A stretch of DNA of 64,000 nt from Bacteroides sp. ET71 (GCF_023336905.1 NZ_JAMBLS010000018.1:1-64000); one strand, 5' to 3'. Positions 52,401 through 61,876 are shown, numbered from the stretch's first letter. Numbers and translations are program-made. The notes: a model not told the origin generated them from the letters alone.

Positions 52401-54449
52401 ATGATTAGAAAAATATTGACGGCTATCTTGCTGTTGCCCACTTTGCTATATGCGCAAATCAATACGGAACGAGTGATGACCATTGCCCGGAATGCTTTGT
52501 ATTTTGAGGATTATGTGCTTTCCATCCAGTATTTCAATCAGGTCATAAATGCCAAGCCCTATCTGTTTGAACCTTATTTTTTTCGTGGTTTAGCCAAAAT
52601 AAATCTTGATGATTATCAGGGAGCAGAGGCTGACTGTAACGAAGCCATTCGTCGGAATCCGTTTGTCGTAGGAGCTTATCAGATAAGGGGATTGGCGCGT
52701 ATCCGGCAGAACAATTTTGATGGAGCTATTGATGATTATCGGATTGCTTTGAAATATGATCCGGAGAATCTGGTGTTATGGCATAATTTATCTTTGTGCC
52801 ATATACAGAAGAAGGATTATGTGGCGGCCAAGGAGGATTTGGGTAATTTGCTGAAAATCTCTCCTCGTTATATGCCTGCTTATCTGATGCGGGGAGAAGT
52901 GAACTTGCGGCAGAATGACACGATACAGGCATTGGCGGATTTTAATCAAGCCATTGACTTGGAAAAATACGAACCTGACGGTTGGGGGGCAAGGGCAATT
53001 GTCTATTTGTCTCAGGGTAAATACAAGGAAGCTGAGGATGACTTGGACCAGGCAATCCATTTGAGTGCCCGCAACGCAGGGTATTATATAAACCGGGCAT
53101 TGGCGCGTTTTCATCAGAATAATTTGAGGGGAGCTATGCGCGATTATGATCTGGCTCTTGATATAGATCCTAATAATTTTTTGGGGCATTATAACCGTGG
53201 CTTGTTACGTGCACAAGTGGGAGATGATAACCGGGCGATTGAGGATTTTGATTTTGTTTTGGAGATGGAGCCTGATAATATGATGGCAGCTTTCAACAGA
53301 GGTCTGCTTCGTGCGCAAACAGGTGATTATCGGGGAGCTATCAGTGATTATTCAAAGGTTATAGAAGAATATCCCAATTTCGCAACCGGTTATTATTATC
53401 GGGCAGAGGCCCGTCGGAAAATGGGCGATATACAAGGGGCTGAGCAGGATGAGCTTAAATTGATGCAGATGGAGATAGATCGGCGCAATGGGGCTCTTAC
53501 GGCTCAGAACACCGGTGACAAGAACGCAGAAGATGGTGCTGATGAAGAATCGAGTGAAGGGAAGACGCGCAAAAAATCGGATAAGAATATACGTAATTAC
53601 CGCAAGGTGGTTGTGGCAGACGATTCTGAGATGGGACAACGTTACACCAGCGATTATCGTGGCCGAGTGCAAAATAGGAATGTGACGATAAAATTGGAGC
53701 CGTTGTATGCATTGACTTATTATGAAAAGGTGAGCGACGTGAAGCATACGGTGCATTTTTATAGTTTCATTGATTCGCTGAACCAAGAAAAGGTATTCCC
53801 GAGGCCGTTGCGCATTACGAACATGGAAGCTCCTTTGACCGAGGAACAAGTGCGCTTTCACTTCGACCTGATCAATTCACATACGACGGAGATTGTGGAA
53901 AGTCCTCAAGATGCAGTGAAGCGCTTTATGCGTGGATTGGATTTTTATCTGGTGCAAGATTTTGCCAGTTCGATAGACGACTTTACCCAAAGTATTTTGT
54001 TAGACGATCATTTTTTCCCTGCTTACTTTATGCGTGCATTGGTGCGCTATAAAGAATTGGAATACAAAAAAGCAGAAACAGCTTTGCGGGAAGATGCAGG
54101 ACAACAGGTAAAAGCAGCCGACCAAAACCCAGAAGTGAAAGCTGTGGATTACGAAATTGTGCGTAGTGACCTGGATAATGTCATACGTTTGGCGCCGGAT
54201 TTTGTATATGGGTATTATAACAGGGGGAATGTCCTTTCGATGCTGAAGGATTATCGTGCGGCGTTGGCCGATTATGACAAAGCCATAGAATTAAATCCTA
54301 ATTTTGCGGAAGCTTATTTCAATCGTGGTTTGACACGCATTTTCTTAGGCAATAATAAGCAAGGCATTGCCGACTTAAGTAAAGCCGGTGAGTTGGGTAT
54401 TGTTTCTGCTTATAATGTCATAAAGCGTTTTACTGACGTTTCGGAGTGA
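52401..54449 (+). CDS. Tetratricopeptide repeat protein
   Basis: 682-residue exported TPR protein. Signal peptide MIRKILTAILLLPTLLYAQ. Residues about 25-350 contain roughly nine TPR units (AYQIRGLARIRQNNFDGAID, MAAFNRGLLRAQTGDYRGAI). A charged linker (about 365-430, EDGADEESSEGKTRKKSDKN) and a non-TPR segment (about 430-510) follow, then four more TPRs (FYGYYNRGNVLSMLKDYRA-like repeats). Function unknown, probably scaffolding in the periplasm. A TATTTTTG element at 52364-52371 precedes it. Confidence 0.88.
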   Translation: MIRKILTAILLLPTLLYAQINTERVMTIARNALYFEDYVLSIQYFNQVINAKPYLFEPYFFRGLAKINLDDYQGAEADCNEAIRRNPFVVGAYQIRGLARIRQNNFDGAIDDYRIALKYDPENLVLWHNLSLCHIQKKDYVAAKEDLGNLLKISPRYMPAYLMRGEVNLRQNDTIQALADFNQAIDLEKYEPDGWGARAIVYLSQGKYKEAEDDLDQAIHLSARNAGYYINRALARFHQNNLRGAMRDYDLALDIDPNNFLGHYNRGLLRAQVGDDNRAIEDFDFVLEMEPDNMMAAFNRGLLRAQTGDYRGAISDYSKVIEEYPNFATGYYYRAEARRKMGDIQGAEQDELKLMQMEIDRRNGALTAQNTGDKNAEDGADEESSEGKTRKKSDKNIRNYRKVVVADDSEMGQRYTSDYRGRVQNRNVTIKLEPLYALTYYEKVSDVKHTVHFYSFIDSLNQEKVFPRPLRITNMEAPLTEEQVRFHFDLINSHTTEIVESPQDAVKRFMRGLDFYLVQDFASSIDDFTQSILLDDHFFPAYFMRALVRYKELEYKKAETALREDAGQQVKAADQNPEVKAVDYEIVRSDLDNVIRLAPDFVYGYYNRGNVLSMLKDYRAALADYDKAIELNPNFAEAYFNRGLTRIFLGNNKQGIADLSKAGELGIVSAYNVIKRFTDVSE

Positions 54450-54490
54450 CAAATTTCAAATAAAAAATAGAAAATCAGCGAATAATTAGT

Positions 54491-54498
54491 TATTTTTG
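54491..54498 (+). promoter_or_regulatory. -7 element of the thrS promoter
   Basis: TATTTTTG 30 bases before the thrS ATG. Leader of about 23 bases, so no room for a T-box or riboswitch. Confidence 0.55.
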
Positions 54499-54527
54499 CG
54501 AGCTGAAAAAGACGAAAAAGATTGATT

Positions 54528-56468
54528 ATGATAAAAATTACATTTCCTGACGGCTCTGTTCGCGAGTATAACGAAGGAGTAACGGGTTTGCAGATAGCAG
54601 AAAGCATCAGCACCCGGTTGGCACAAGAGGTATTGGCTTGTGGCGTAAACGGTGAAACTTATGATTTGGGGCGTCCTATTATGTCGGATGCTAATGTAGT
54701 CTTGTACAAATGGGAAGACGAACAAGGTAAACATACATTCTGGCACACCAGTGCCCACTTGTTGGCTGAGGCGTTGCAGGAATTGTATCCGGGCATACAG
54801 TTCGGCATAGGGCCTGCCATCGAAAACGGCTTCTATTATGATGTCGACCCGGGCGAAACGCCTATCAAGGAAGCAGACCTGCCTGCTATTGAGAAGAAAA
54901 TGGCGGAACTGGCTGCCAAGAAAGAATCTGTGGTGCGTCAAGACATTACAAAAGCCGATGCTTTGAAGATGTTTGGCGAACGTGGAGAAACTTATAAATG
55001 TGAACTGATTTCCGAATTGGAAGACGGTCATATTACGACTTATACGCAAGGCTCTTTTACAGACTTATGCCGTGGGCCGCACTTGATGACAACGGCTCCT
55101 ATCAAGGCTATTAAACTGACTTCTGTTGCCGGAGCCTATTGGCGTGGACAGGAAGATCGTAAGATGATGACTCGTATCTACGGCATTACTTTCCCGAAGA
55201 AAAAAATGCTGGATGAGTATCTGGTCCTTTTGGAGGAAGCTAAGAAACGCGACCATCGCAAGATTGGTAAGGAGATGGATTTGTTCATGTTCTCGGATAC
55301 AGTGGGCAAAGGTTTGCCGATGTGGCTTCCGAAAGGAGCGGCTGTCCGTTTGCGTTTGCAAGAGTTCTTGCGTCGTATTCAGGCTCGCTATGACTATCAG
55401 GAAGTGATCTGCCCGCCTATTGGCAATAAATTATTGTATATCACTTCCGGGCACTATGCCAAATATGGGAAAGATTCATTCCAACCTATCCATACGCCGG
55501 AAGAGGGAGAAGAATATTTCCTGAAGCCAATGAACTGTCCGCACCACTGCATGATATATAAGAATTCTCCCCGTTCGTACAAAGACTTGCCTTTACGCAT
55601 AGCAGAGTTTGGTACAGTATGCCGTTACGAACAGAGCGGTGAGTTGCACGGCTTGACACGTGTGCGCAGTTTTACGCAAGACGATGCCCATATCTTCTGC
55701 CGTCCCGATCAGGTGAAAGAAGAGTTTTTGCGAGTGATGGACATTATTTCCATCGTCTTCCGCTCTATGAATTTTGAAAACTTTGAGGCTCAAATCTCTT
55801 TGCGTGATAAGGAAAATCGCGAGAAATACATCGGTAGCGACGAAAATTGGGAGAAAGCCGAGCAAGCTATCGTGGAAGCTTGTGCAGAAAAAGGCCTAAA
55901 GGCTAAGATTGAATATGGCGAGGCTGCTTTCTATGGGCCTAAATTGGACTTTATGGTGAAAGATGCCATTGGCCGTCGTTGGCAGTTGGGTACTATTCAG
56001 GTTGATTACAATTTGCCTGAGCGTTTTGAATTGGAATATACAGGAGCAGATAATCAGAAACACCGTCCTGTGATGATTCACCGTGCACCTTTCGGTTCGA
56101 TGGAACGCTTTGTGGCTGTGCTTATTGAACATACGGCCGGTAAGTTCCCCTTGTGGCTGACCCCCGATCAGGTAGCTATCTTGCCTATCAGTGAGAAGTT
56201 CAATGATTATGCCAATGAGGTGAAACAAGTATTGAAGAAATACGATATTCGTGCCATCGTGGATGAGCGCAATGAGAAAATCGGTCGCAAAATCCGTGAC
56301 AATGAGCTGAAACGAATACCTTATATGTTGGTTGTTGGCGAAAAAGAAGCAGAGAATGGTGAAATAGCTGTTCGTAAGCAAGGCGAGGGTGACCAGGGAA
56401 CGGTAAAAATCGAAGATTTTGCTAAAAAAATAAGTGAAGAAGTTCAGAATATGATAAATAAATGGTAA
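54528..56468 (+). CDS. thrS: Threonine--tRNA ligase
   Basis: Class II aminoacyl-tRNA synthetase, 646 residues, full length. Start at ATG 54528 (MIKITFPDG); a TTG two codons upstream is less likely. TGS domain (1-62), editing/SAD domain with [12 protein letters not shown] and the zinc/editing Cys-His segment [11 protein letters not shown], then the catalytic core with [12 protein letters not shown] (zinc), [20 protein letters not shown] (motif 2) and [18 protein letters not shown] (motif 3). C-terminal anticodon domain. Part of the common thrS-infC-rpmI-rplT order. Confidence 0.98.
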   Translation: MIKITFPDGSVREYNEGVTGLQIAESISTRLAQEVLACGVNGETYDLGRPIMSDANVVLYKWEDEQGKHTFWHTSAHLLAEALQELYPGIQFGIGPAIENGFYYDVDPGETPIKEADLPAIEKKMAELAAKKESVVRQDITKADALKMFGERGETYKCELISELEDGHITTYTQGSFTDLCRGPHLMTTAPIKAIKLTSVAGAYWRGQEDRKMMTRIYGITFPKKKMLDEYLVLLEEAKKRDHRKIGKEMDLFMFSDTVGKGLPMWLPKGAAVRLRLQEFLRRIQARYDYQEVICPPIGNKLLYITSGHYAKYGKDSFQPIHTPEEGEEYFLKPMNCPHHCMIYKNSPRSYKDLPLRIAEFGTVCRYEQSGELHGLTRVRSFTQDDAHIFCRPDQVKEEFLRVMDIISIVFRSMNFENFEAQISLRDKENREKYIGSDENWEKAEQAIVEACAEKGLKAKIEYGEAAFYGPKLDFMVKDAIGRRWQLGTIQVDYNLPERFELEYTGADNQKHRPVMIHRAPFGSMERFVAVLIEHTAGKFPLWLTPDQVAILPISEKFNDYANEVKQVLKKYDIRAIVDERNEKIGRKIRDNELKRIPYMLVVGEKEAENGEIAVRKQGEGDQGTVKIEDFAKKISEEVQNMINKW

Positions 56469-56473
56469 CTTTG
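56466..56473 (+). promoter_or_regulatory. Putative infC promoter overlapping the thrS stop
   Basis: TAACTTTG fits TAnnTTTG; its first three bases are the thrS TAA stop codon. A start near 56480 would produce a 115-base infC leader that begins with the hairpin at 56485-56532. Confidence 0.5.
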
Positions 56474-56484
56474 CGCCCAATTGT

Positions 56485-56532
56485 AAAGGCATGGCCCTGC
56501 ATAAAGATATAAAAATGTCAGGGACTGCCTTT
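56485..56532 (+). promoter_or_regulatory. Structured infC leader
   Basis: Two coaxial stems: AAAGGCA (56485-56491) with TGCCTTT (56526-56532) and CCCTG (56495-56499) with CAGGG (56519-56523). Not followed by U residues on the plus strand. Possible site of autoregulation of the infC-rpmI-rplT operon; inference only. Confidence 0.5.
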
Positions 56533-56594
56533 GCATTAAAAAAAGTAACCTCAAAGAGTAATTAAAAAAAGGAAAAACGGAAGTAAACGTATTA

Positions 56595-57185
56595 ATGAAG
56601 AATGACAATTTAAAAGGGCAACATCGGATTAATGAACAAATCCGTGCCAAAGAAGTCCGCATTGTGGGCGATGAAGTGGAATCGAAGGTATATCCGATTG
56701 CACAAGCGTTAAAACTGGCCGAAGAACATGAAGCGGATCTCGTAGAAATTTCTCCTAATGCACAACCTCCTGTGTGCCGAATTATTGATTACTCTAAATT
56801 TCTTTACCAGCTGAAGAAACGTCAGAAAGAACAGAAGGCAAAACAGGTAAAGGTCAACGTGAAAGAGATACGTTTTGGTCCTCAAACAGATGACCATGAC
56901 TATAATTTTAAACTGAAGCATGCCAAAGGCTTTTTGGAGGATGGCGATAAGGTAAGAGCTTACGTATTCTTTAAAGGTCGTTCCATATTGTTTAAGGAAC
57001 AAGGTGAAGTGCTGCTGTTGCGTTTTGCTAATGATTTGGAGGAATATGCAAAGGTTGATCAGATGCCGTTGCTGGAAGGTAAACGGATGACGATTCAGTT
57101 GTCGCCTAAGAAGGGTGTTGCTAAAAAGTCTTCTAAACCTGTAACTCAGAAAGCCGAGCTTTCCAAGGTAGAAGAAGATGAATGA
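56595..57185 (+). CDS. infC: Translation initiation factor IF-3
   Basis: 196 residues. N-domain [20 protein letters not shown], linker rich in Lys ([20 protein letters not shown]), C-domain [20 protein letters not shown] and [20 protein letters not shown]. The tail past about 175 ([20 protein letters not shown]) is a Bacteroidetes-type extension. It starts with ATG, unlike the AUU start used for autoregulation in E. coli. Confidence 0.97.
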   Translation: MKNDNLKGQHRINEQIRAKEVRIVGDEVESKVYPIAQALKLAEEHEADLVEISPNAQPPVCRIIDYSKFLYQLKKRQKEQKAKQVKVNVKEIRFGPQTDDHDYNFKLKHAKGFLEDGDKVRAYVFFKGRSILFKEQGEVLLLRFANDLEEYAKVDQMPLLEGKRMTIQLSPKKGVAKKSSKPVTQKAELSKVEEDE

Positions 57186-57262
57186 TAAGTTTGAAAGATA
57201 AATGTGTAACGCCTCGGGTATAGTGCGTTGCCATATAGTTTAATAATTAAAAAACAAGTAAA

Positions 57263-57460
57263 ATGCCAAAGATCAAGACTAACTCCGGTGCCAAAAAAAG
57301 ATTCACTCTTACCGGAACGGGTAAAATCAAGAGAAAGCACGCTTTTCATAGTCATATTCTGACTAAGAAAACTAAGAAGCAGAAAAGAAATCTGTGTTAT
57401 TCTACGTTGGTTGATGCAGCAAACGTTCGCCAAGTGAAAGAACTCTTAGTGCTGAAATAA
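57263..57460 (+). CDS. rpmI: 50S ribosomal protein L35
   Basis: 65 residues, very basic, typical: [40 protein letters not shown]. Located between infC and rplT as in most bacteria, 77 bases after infC. Confidence 0.97.
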   Translation: MPKIKTNSGAKKRFTLTGTGKIKRKHAFHSHILTKKTKKQKRNLCYSTLVDAANVRQVKELLVLK

Positions 57461-57492
57461 AGCGTTTTTCGAAGTATTTAAAGTTATTAACC

Positions 57493-57541
57493 GAATGTAT
57501 TAGCTTTAAGTCCGCTGCGTGAAGCAACGGCGCTAACATTC
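57493..57541 (+). promoter_or_regulatory. Structured rpmI-rplT spacer, possible L20 site
   Basis: GAATGTATTAGC (57493-57504) pairs with GCTAACATTC (57532-57541), 10 pairs with a two-base bulge. Inside, CCGCTGC (57512-57518) pairs with GCAACGG (57524-57530) with one mismatch. It ends 18 bases before the rplT start, a place suited to translational control by L20, which binds its own mRNA in other phyla. Confidence 0.5.
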
Positions 57542-57558
57542 AAAAAACAAGTAAAACT

Positions 57559-57909
57559 ATGCCAAGATCAGTAAATCATGTTGCTTCAAGAGCAAGAAGA
57601 AAAAAAATTCTGAAATTAACCAGAGGTTATTTTGGTGCAAGAAAGAATGTGTGGACCGTTGCCAAAAATACTTGGGAAAAGGGTCTGACATATGCTTTCC
57701 GTGATCGTAAAAACAAAAAGAGAAATTTCCGTGCTCTGTGGATTCAGCGAATCAATGCAGCTGCTCGTCTGGAGGGAATGTCTTATTCTAAGTTGATGGG
57801 AGCGTTGCACAAGTCAGGGATCGAAATCAATCGTAAGGTTTTGGCCGATTTGGCTATGAATCATCCGGAAGCATTTAAAGCTATTGTGGCTAAAGTGAAG
57901 GTTGCATAA
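57559..57909 (+). CDS. rplT: 50S ribosomal protein L20
   Basis: 116 residues: [20 protein letters not shown], then [20 protein letters not shown], and the globular C-terminal domain [20 protein letters not shown]. Full length; early assembly protein of the large subunit and, in E. coli and Bacillus, autoregulator of this operon. A terminator follows 28 bases after the stop. Confidence 0.98.
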   Translation: MPRSVNHVASRARRKKILKLTRGYFGARKNVWTVAKNTWEKGLTYAFRDRKNKKRNFRALWIQRINAAARLEGMSYSKLMGALHKSGIEINRKVLADLAMNHPEAFKAIVAKVKVA

Positions 57910-57936
57910 ATGGTTATTGGTTAATAAATTTCTGTA

Positions 57937-57976
57937 AGAAGGTGCTGACTGCTATTGCTGTCAGCACCTTCTTTTT
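57937..57976 (+). terminator. Terminator of the infC-rpmI-rplT operon
   Basis: AGAAGGTGCTGAC (57937-57949) pairs perfectly with GTCAGCACCTTCT (57960-57972), followed by T4. Confidence 0.95.
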
Positions 57977-58060
57977 GGATGAGAACGGGGGAAATGTGAA
58001 TAAAAGCTGAAATATTGCAAAGATATTTCGATTTTTCTTGTTTCTTTCAAATAAACTCAT

Positions 58061-58068
58061 TACTTTTG
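58061..58068 (+). promoter_or_regulatory. -7 element of the Bacteroidales-1 RNA promoter
   Basis: TACTTTTG matches TAnnTTTG. TTTC lies near the -33 position (about 58041). Start expected near 58075. Confidence 0.7.
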
Positions 58069-58074
58069 TTGTAG

Positions 58075-58297
58075 AAAAAATAGCCGCATTGATTGGATCG
58101 GGAAACTCATCAATTTATATGAAATACCGAGACAAGCTTCGCTTCTCAATGGCGGGCCACGCCCTTCGGGGTAACCTTTGAGTCGGTGGATTACAAAGAG
58201 GACGAGCACTCAAACCATGTCATTCGGAGTTTCATCACATCATCGGTGCGGCTTTCTATAAAAAGGGCGGCTCTTCTAATTGAGAGCCGCCCCTTTT
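58075..58297 (+). ncRNA. Bacteroidales-1 RNA (possible 6S-like RNA)
   Basis: A non-coding unit with its own promoter and terminator downstream of rplT, the location described for the Bacteroidales-1 RNA motif. Long-range pairs show a rod: AGCCGCA (58082-58088) with TGCGGCT (58247-58253), then an internal loop, then GAAACTC (58102-58108) with GAGTTTC (58227-58233). An inner hairpin pairs CTCAA (58145-58149) with TTGAG (58178-58182). A closing stem, a large central bubble and a terminal domain recall 6S RNA, and I recall that this RNA has been proposed as the Bacteroides 6S; I could not check it by covariance model. Confidence 0.75.
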
Positions 58298-58298
58298 C
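58264..58298. terminator. Bidirectional terminator (Bacteroidales-1 RNA and paaK)
   Basis: GGGCGGCTCT (58265-58274) with AGAGCCGCCC (58283-58292), A-rich on the left and T-rich on the right. It ends the plus-strand RNA and, 13 bases after the paaK stop, also the minus-strand ior-paaK transcript. Confidence 0.9.
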
Positions 58299-58304
58299 TT
58301 TGTC

Positions 58305-59609
58305 TTATTTTTCTCGCAAATCTTTTACCCTTATGGCTTTCCCTTCGTTTTGAGGCAACGAGCCCTTGTTGACGAGTTTCAGTTTGGGTGTTAGCAGGAT
58401 TTCATCTTTAAGTTGTCTCGTAATGTCTTTGCGGATTTTTTCCAATTCGAGGTAGTTGTCTGATATTAAATCACTGAGTTCGACTTCAATTATCATCTCA
58501 TCTTGATTGTGGATGGTGTCGAGGGTAATTAAATAATTACTGCCCAATTGTGGAAATTGTACCAGAATTTTCTCTACCTGCATGGGGAAGATGTTAACCC
58601 CTTTGATAATGAACATATCGTCGGTACGTCCTTTGATTCGGTCTAAGCGACGATGAGTGCGTCCACAAGGGCATTTGCCTGGTAGGATGCGGGTTAAGTC
58701 ACGTGTGCGGTATCGTATCAAAGGCATCATTTCCCTGTCGAGTGTAGTGAGTACCAGTTCACCAATTTCTCCGTCAGGCATGGGTTCTCCGCTTTCCGGG
58801 TCAACGATTTCGGCCAGGTAGCAGTCTTCCCAGATATGCATTCCGTTCTGCTCCAGACATTCGAATCCAACTCCGGGGCCATTCATCTCGGTCATTCCGA
58901 AACTGTTGTAGGCTTTGACACCTAATAGGCGTTCTATTTTTCTGCGTTGTTCTTCGGTGTGCGGTTCTGCACCAATGATTAAGGTCCGCAGTGTGGTGGA
59001 AGTGGGGTTTATGCCTTCGTCTTGAAATACTTCAGCCAAGCGTATGGCATAGCTTGGGATGGCATGCAGGGCGGTTGTGCCAAAGTCTGTGATGAATTTT
59101 ATCTGTCGTTTGCTGTTGCCTGCTGCTGCCGGTACTGTCAATGCACCCAGGCGTTCTGCTCCATATTGAAATCCTAATCCGCCCGTGAACATGCCGTAAC
59201 CTGAGCTGTTTTGGAAGACATCTGTCTTGCGGATGCCTACCATATATAAACAACGTGCTACGAGGTTGGCCCAAGAATCCAAATCATGCTGTGAATGTAC
59301 GATGACGGTGGGAGTTCCGGTAGTACCGCTGGAGGAATGGATGCGTACGCCGTCTTCTCGCATGTTGCCTGCCACTAAGCCAAAGGGATAGTTGGCACGC
59401 ATATCTGCTTTGGTAGTGAAGGGTAGTTTGCGTATATCTGCTACCGAATGTAGGGCATCGGCGGTGATGCCTAATTCTTTGAAAACTTTTCCGTAGTAAG
59501 GAGAGTGGGAGGCGATGTGCATGGTTTTCTTAAGGCGTTGCAGTTGGAGATTCTGCAACGCTTCTCTTGGCATGGTCTCTATGTCTTCTTCCCAATATTT
59601 ACTATTCAT
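58305..59609 (-). CDS. paaK: Phenylacetate--CoA ligase
   Basis: Activates aryl acetates (phenylacetate, indoleacetate) to the CoA thioester. 434 residues, ANL superfamily: IHSSSGTTGTPTVIVHSQ is the AMP/ATP loop, YNSFGMTEMNGPGVGFEC the adenylate motif, RTRDLTRILPGKCPCGRTHR the family-specific Cys-containing hinge, and IKGRTDDMFIIKGVNIFPMQ the C-terminal hinge. Last gene of the iorA-iorB-paaK unit (31 bases after iorB). Together they interconvert aryl pyruvate, arylacetyl-CoA and aryl acetate, in fermentation of aromatic amino acids. Confidence 0.93.
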   Translation of the reverse strand: MNSKYWEEDIETMPREALQNLQLQRLKKTMHIASHSPYYGKVFKELGITADALHSVADIRKLPFTTKADMRANYPFGLVAGNMREDGVRIHSSSGTTGTPTVIVHSQHDLDSWANLVARCLYMVGIRKTDVFQNSSGYGMFTGGLGFQYGAERLGALTVPAAAGNSKRQIKFITDFGTTALHAIPSYAIRLAEVFQDEGINPTSTTLRTLIIGAEPHTEEQRRKIERLLGVKAYNSFGMTEMNGPGVGFECLEQNGMHIWEDCYLAEIVDPESGEPMPDGEIGELVLTTLDREMMPLIRYRTRDLTRILPGKCPCGRTHRRLDRIKGRTDDMFIIKGVNIFPMQVEKILVQFPQLGSNYLITLDTIHNQDEMIIEVELSDLISDNYLELEKIRKDITRQLKDEILLTPKLKLVNKGSLPQNEGKAIRVKDLREK

Positions 59610-59640
59610 GGTTGTGTTCTGGCTGTTTAGTTGTTGTTGG

Positions 59641-60222
59641 TTATAACATTTTCTCGGCGATGGCTTTTCCGGCTTCCAGTGCTTGCAGGTTCATGGCTAC
59701 AATGCTTTCTCCTTTGCGTTGGAAGATGTGGCGGATGCTGTCTTGTATTTTTTCGTAACTGATGCCCAAGAAAGGGACTGTTGCTCCCAATAATACGATG
59801 TTGGCAGTGCGTGAATTTCCGATTTCTTTGGCTGTTTGGTTCACATCCAGCATGATGTGATGAGGCAAATTGTCTATCTCTGCTTGTATCGCTTCTTCTG
59901 CTGGATAATTGGGGATGTTGACAAATGGAGCGGCATTGGTTACCAGCCATCCGTCTTTGCTTAAGTAGGGTAGATAGCGCAACGCTTCCATGGGTTCCAA
60001 GGAAATGATTAGATCACACTTGCCTGTTGGAATAAGGTCGGAAGCTATGGGACGGTCACTGATGCGTAAGTTGGATTGTACGTCACCACCCCGTTGGCTC
60101 ATCCCGTGAACTTCGGCTTGCTTCATATATAAACCATCTTTTAAAGCGGCTTGGCCAATGACGGCAGCGATGGAAAGGATTCCTTGTCCTCCTACGCCCG
60201 ATAATATAATGTCTTTTTTCAT
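59641..60222 (-). CDS. iorB: Indolepyruvate oxidoreductase subunit beta
   Basis: 193-residue gamma-type (POR_gamma) domain protein: DIILSGVGGQGILSIAAVIG at the N-terminus, KQAEVHGMSQRGGDVQSNLR in the middle, and NIVLLGATVPFLGISYEKIQ. It forms the partner of IorA for oxidative decarboxylation of aryl-pyruvates to aryl-acetyl-CoA. 7 bases after iorA. Confidence 0.93.
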   Translation of the reverse strand: MKKDIILSGVGGQGILSIAAVIGQAALKDGLYMKQAEVHGMSQRGGDVQSNLRISDRPIASDLIPTGKCDLIISLEPMEALRYLPYLSKDGWLVTNAAPFVNIPNYPAEEAIQAEIDNLPHHIMLDVNQTAKEIGNSRTANIVLLGATVPFLGISYEKIQDSIRHIFQRKGESIVAMNLQALEAGKAIAEKML

Positions 60223-60229
60223 GGCGTTG

Positions 60230-61825
60230 TTATTTGTTGTTTCTTTTTTTGCGGACTAACGTCTGGATGCACTCGCGTCTTGGAATGATGACTGATACGC
60301 CGTGGTAGTTCAGTTCTTCTCGTAGTATGTTCTCCATTTCTTCGTAATTCTTTTTCAGTGGGACAACAACACGTATGTGTTCTGGGGCTACTCCGATGCC
60401 GGCGCAGATACTTTCCAAACGTCCAGTGCCAGCCGAATCTTGCCCGCCGGTCATGGCGGTGGTTTCATTGTCTGATATGATGACTGTCACGTCGGCTTGT
60501 TCATTGACACAATCCAAAAGGCCTGTCATACCGGAATGCGTGAAAGTTGAATCTCCGATAACTGCTACGGCCGGGTAAATACCAGCATCCGAAGCACCTT
60601 TGGCCATGGTGATGGAAGCGCCCATATCTACACAAGAGTGAATGGCATGGAAGGGGGCGCCGGCTCCGAGTGTATAGCAGCCAATGTCACCGAACACACG
60701 GTGCTCCGGATATTCTTCTCGCAGGACTTTGGTCAGTATGGTGTACATGTCACGGTGTCCGCAACCTTCACATAAAGCGGGGGGACGCATCTCTACCAAT
60801 GGAGAGGCGTCGAACACGCTCTGATTGTCCATGCCTAACGCATGTGCCACAATGTCCGGGTTTAGTTCCCCGTCAGGAGGCAAAGTACCATCCATGCGGC
60901 CCTTTATACGGAGGGCGTTGCCCAGATAACCTTTCAGTTGCTTTTCCACGAAAGGTTGACCGTCTTCAATGACCAGTAGCGAGTCACATTCTGCTGCTAT
61001 CTTTGTCAGTTGTCTGCGGGGGAGGGGATATTGTCCGATTTTCAATACCGGATAAGGGCAGCCGTCGGGATAGTTTTCCATCAGGTAATTATAACCGATG
61101 CCACAGGCAATGATGCCCAGGCTTTTGTCCAGACCGTCTGTGTACAAGTTATAAGGCGATTCTTCGGATGCTTTGAGCAATTCGGTTTGTTTTTCCAGCA
61201 GTGCACGGTAACGACGGCGTGCAATCCCCGGTAGTAGGACAAATTGGCTGGCATCGCTTACGGCAGGCAAGGCGGGAACTGTTTGAGGCTCATGGCGAAT
61301 GACGCCTGACCGCGAATGGGCTAAACGTGTGACGAGACGCATCAGCACCGGCTCGCCCGTCTGCTCTGAGAAGTCGAATCCTCTGTATGCCATTTCGTAT
61401 GCTTCTTGCTGATTGCTGGGTTCATACATCGGTATAAGGGCAAAGTCACCGTAAAAACGGCTGTCTTGTTCGTTTTGTGAAGAATGCATGCCCGGGTCAT
61501 CGGCTGCGACTACAATCAGGCCACCGCGTACGCCGGTAATGGCAGCATTGACAAAACAGTCGGCTGCGACGTTCATGCCTACATGTTTCATGCACACCAG
61601 CGCGCGTTTTCCGGCAAAAGACATGCCCAATGCGGCTTCCATCGCAGTCTTTTCGTTGGCAGACCAGCGGTTGTGTACTTTGCGTTCGCGTGCTTCGGGA
61701 GCAGCCTGTATGTATTCGGTGATTTCGGTAGAGGGAGTACCCGGATAGGCATAAACGCCGGACAGTCCGGCATCCAAAGCTCCTTGTGCCAAGGCTTCGT
61801 CTCCCAATAGAAGCTGTTTATTCAT
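60230..61825 (-). CDS. iorA: Indolepyruvate oxidoreductase subunit alpha, without ferredoxin domain
   Basis: 531 residues. N-terminal pyrimidine-binding region (GDEALAQGALDAGLSGVYAY, then PGTPSTEITEYIQ) and a C-terminal TPP domain with ALCEGCGHRDMYTIL, FGDIGCYTLGAGAPFHAIHS and VIGDSTFTHSGMTGLLDCVN, plus IISDNETTAMTGGQDSAGTG. Archaeal IorA has a further C-terminal 2x(4Fe-4S) domain of roughly 100 residues; here the protein stops just after VIIPRRECIQTLVRKKRNNK. The electron acceptor is therefore reached without an attached ferredoxin. Promoter element TATCTTTG (minus, 61869-61876) lies 44 bases upstream. Confidence 0.93.
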   Translation of the reverse strand: MNKQLLLGDEALAQGALDAGLSGVYAYPGTPSTEITEYIQAAPEARERKVHNRWSANEKTAMEAALGMSFAGKRALVCMKHVGMNVAADCFVNAAITGVRGGLIVVAADDPGMHSSQNEQDSRFYGDFALIPMYEPSNQQEAYEMAYRGFDFSEQTGEPVLMRLVTRLAHSRSGVIRHEPQTVPALPAVSDASQFVLLPGIARRRYRALLEKQTELLKASEESPYNLYTDGLDKSLGIIACGIGYNYLMENYPDGCPYPVLKIGQYPLPRRQLTKIAAECDSLLVIEDGQPFVEKQLKGYLGNALRIKGRMDGTLPPDGELNPDIVAHALGMDNQSVFDASPLVEMRPPALCEGCGHRDMYTILTKVLREEYPEHRVFGDIGCYTLGAGAPFHAIHSCVDMGASITMAKGASDAGIYPAVAVIGDSTFTHSGMTGLLDCVNEQADVTVIISDNETTAMTGGQDSAGTGRLESICAGIGVAPEHIRVVVPLKKNYEEMENILREELNYHGVSVIIPRRECIQTLVRKKRNNK

Positions 61826-61868
61826 CTTTTTAGTTGTTTGTCATGGTTGGAAATTATCGATATCTTCG

Positions 61869-61876
61869 CAAAGATA
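61869..61876 (-). promoter_or_regulatory. -7 element of the ior-paaK promoter
   Basis: TATCTTTG on the minus strand, between mltG and iorA. Confidence 0.6.

Noticed and set aside
54499-54527. T-box or other leader control of thrS
   Set aside because: Only about 23 bases of leader are available.
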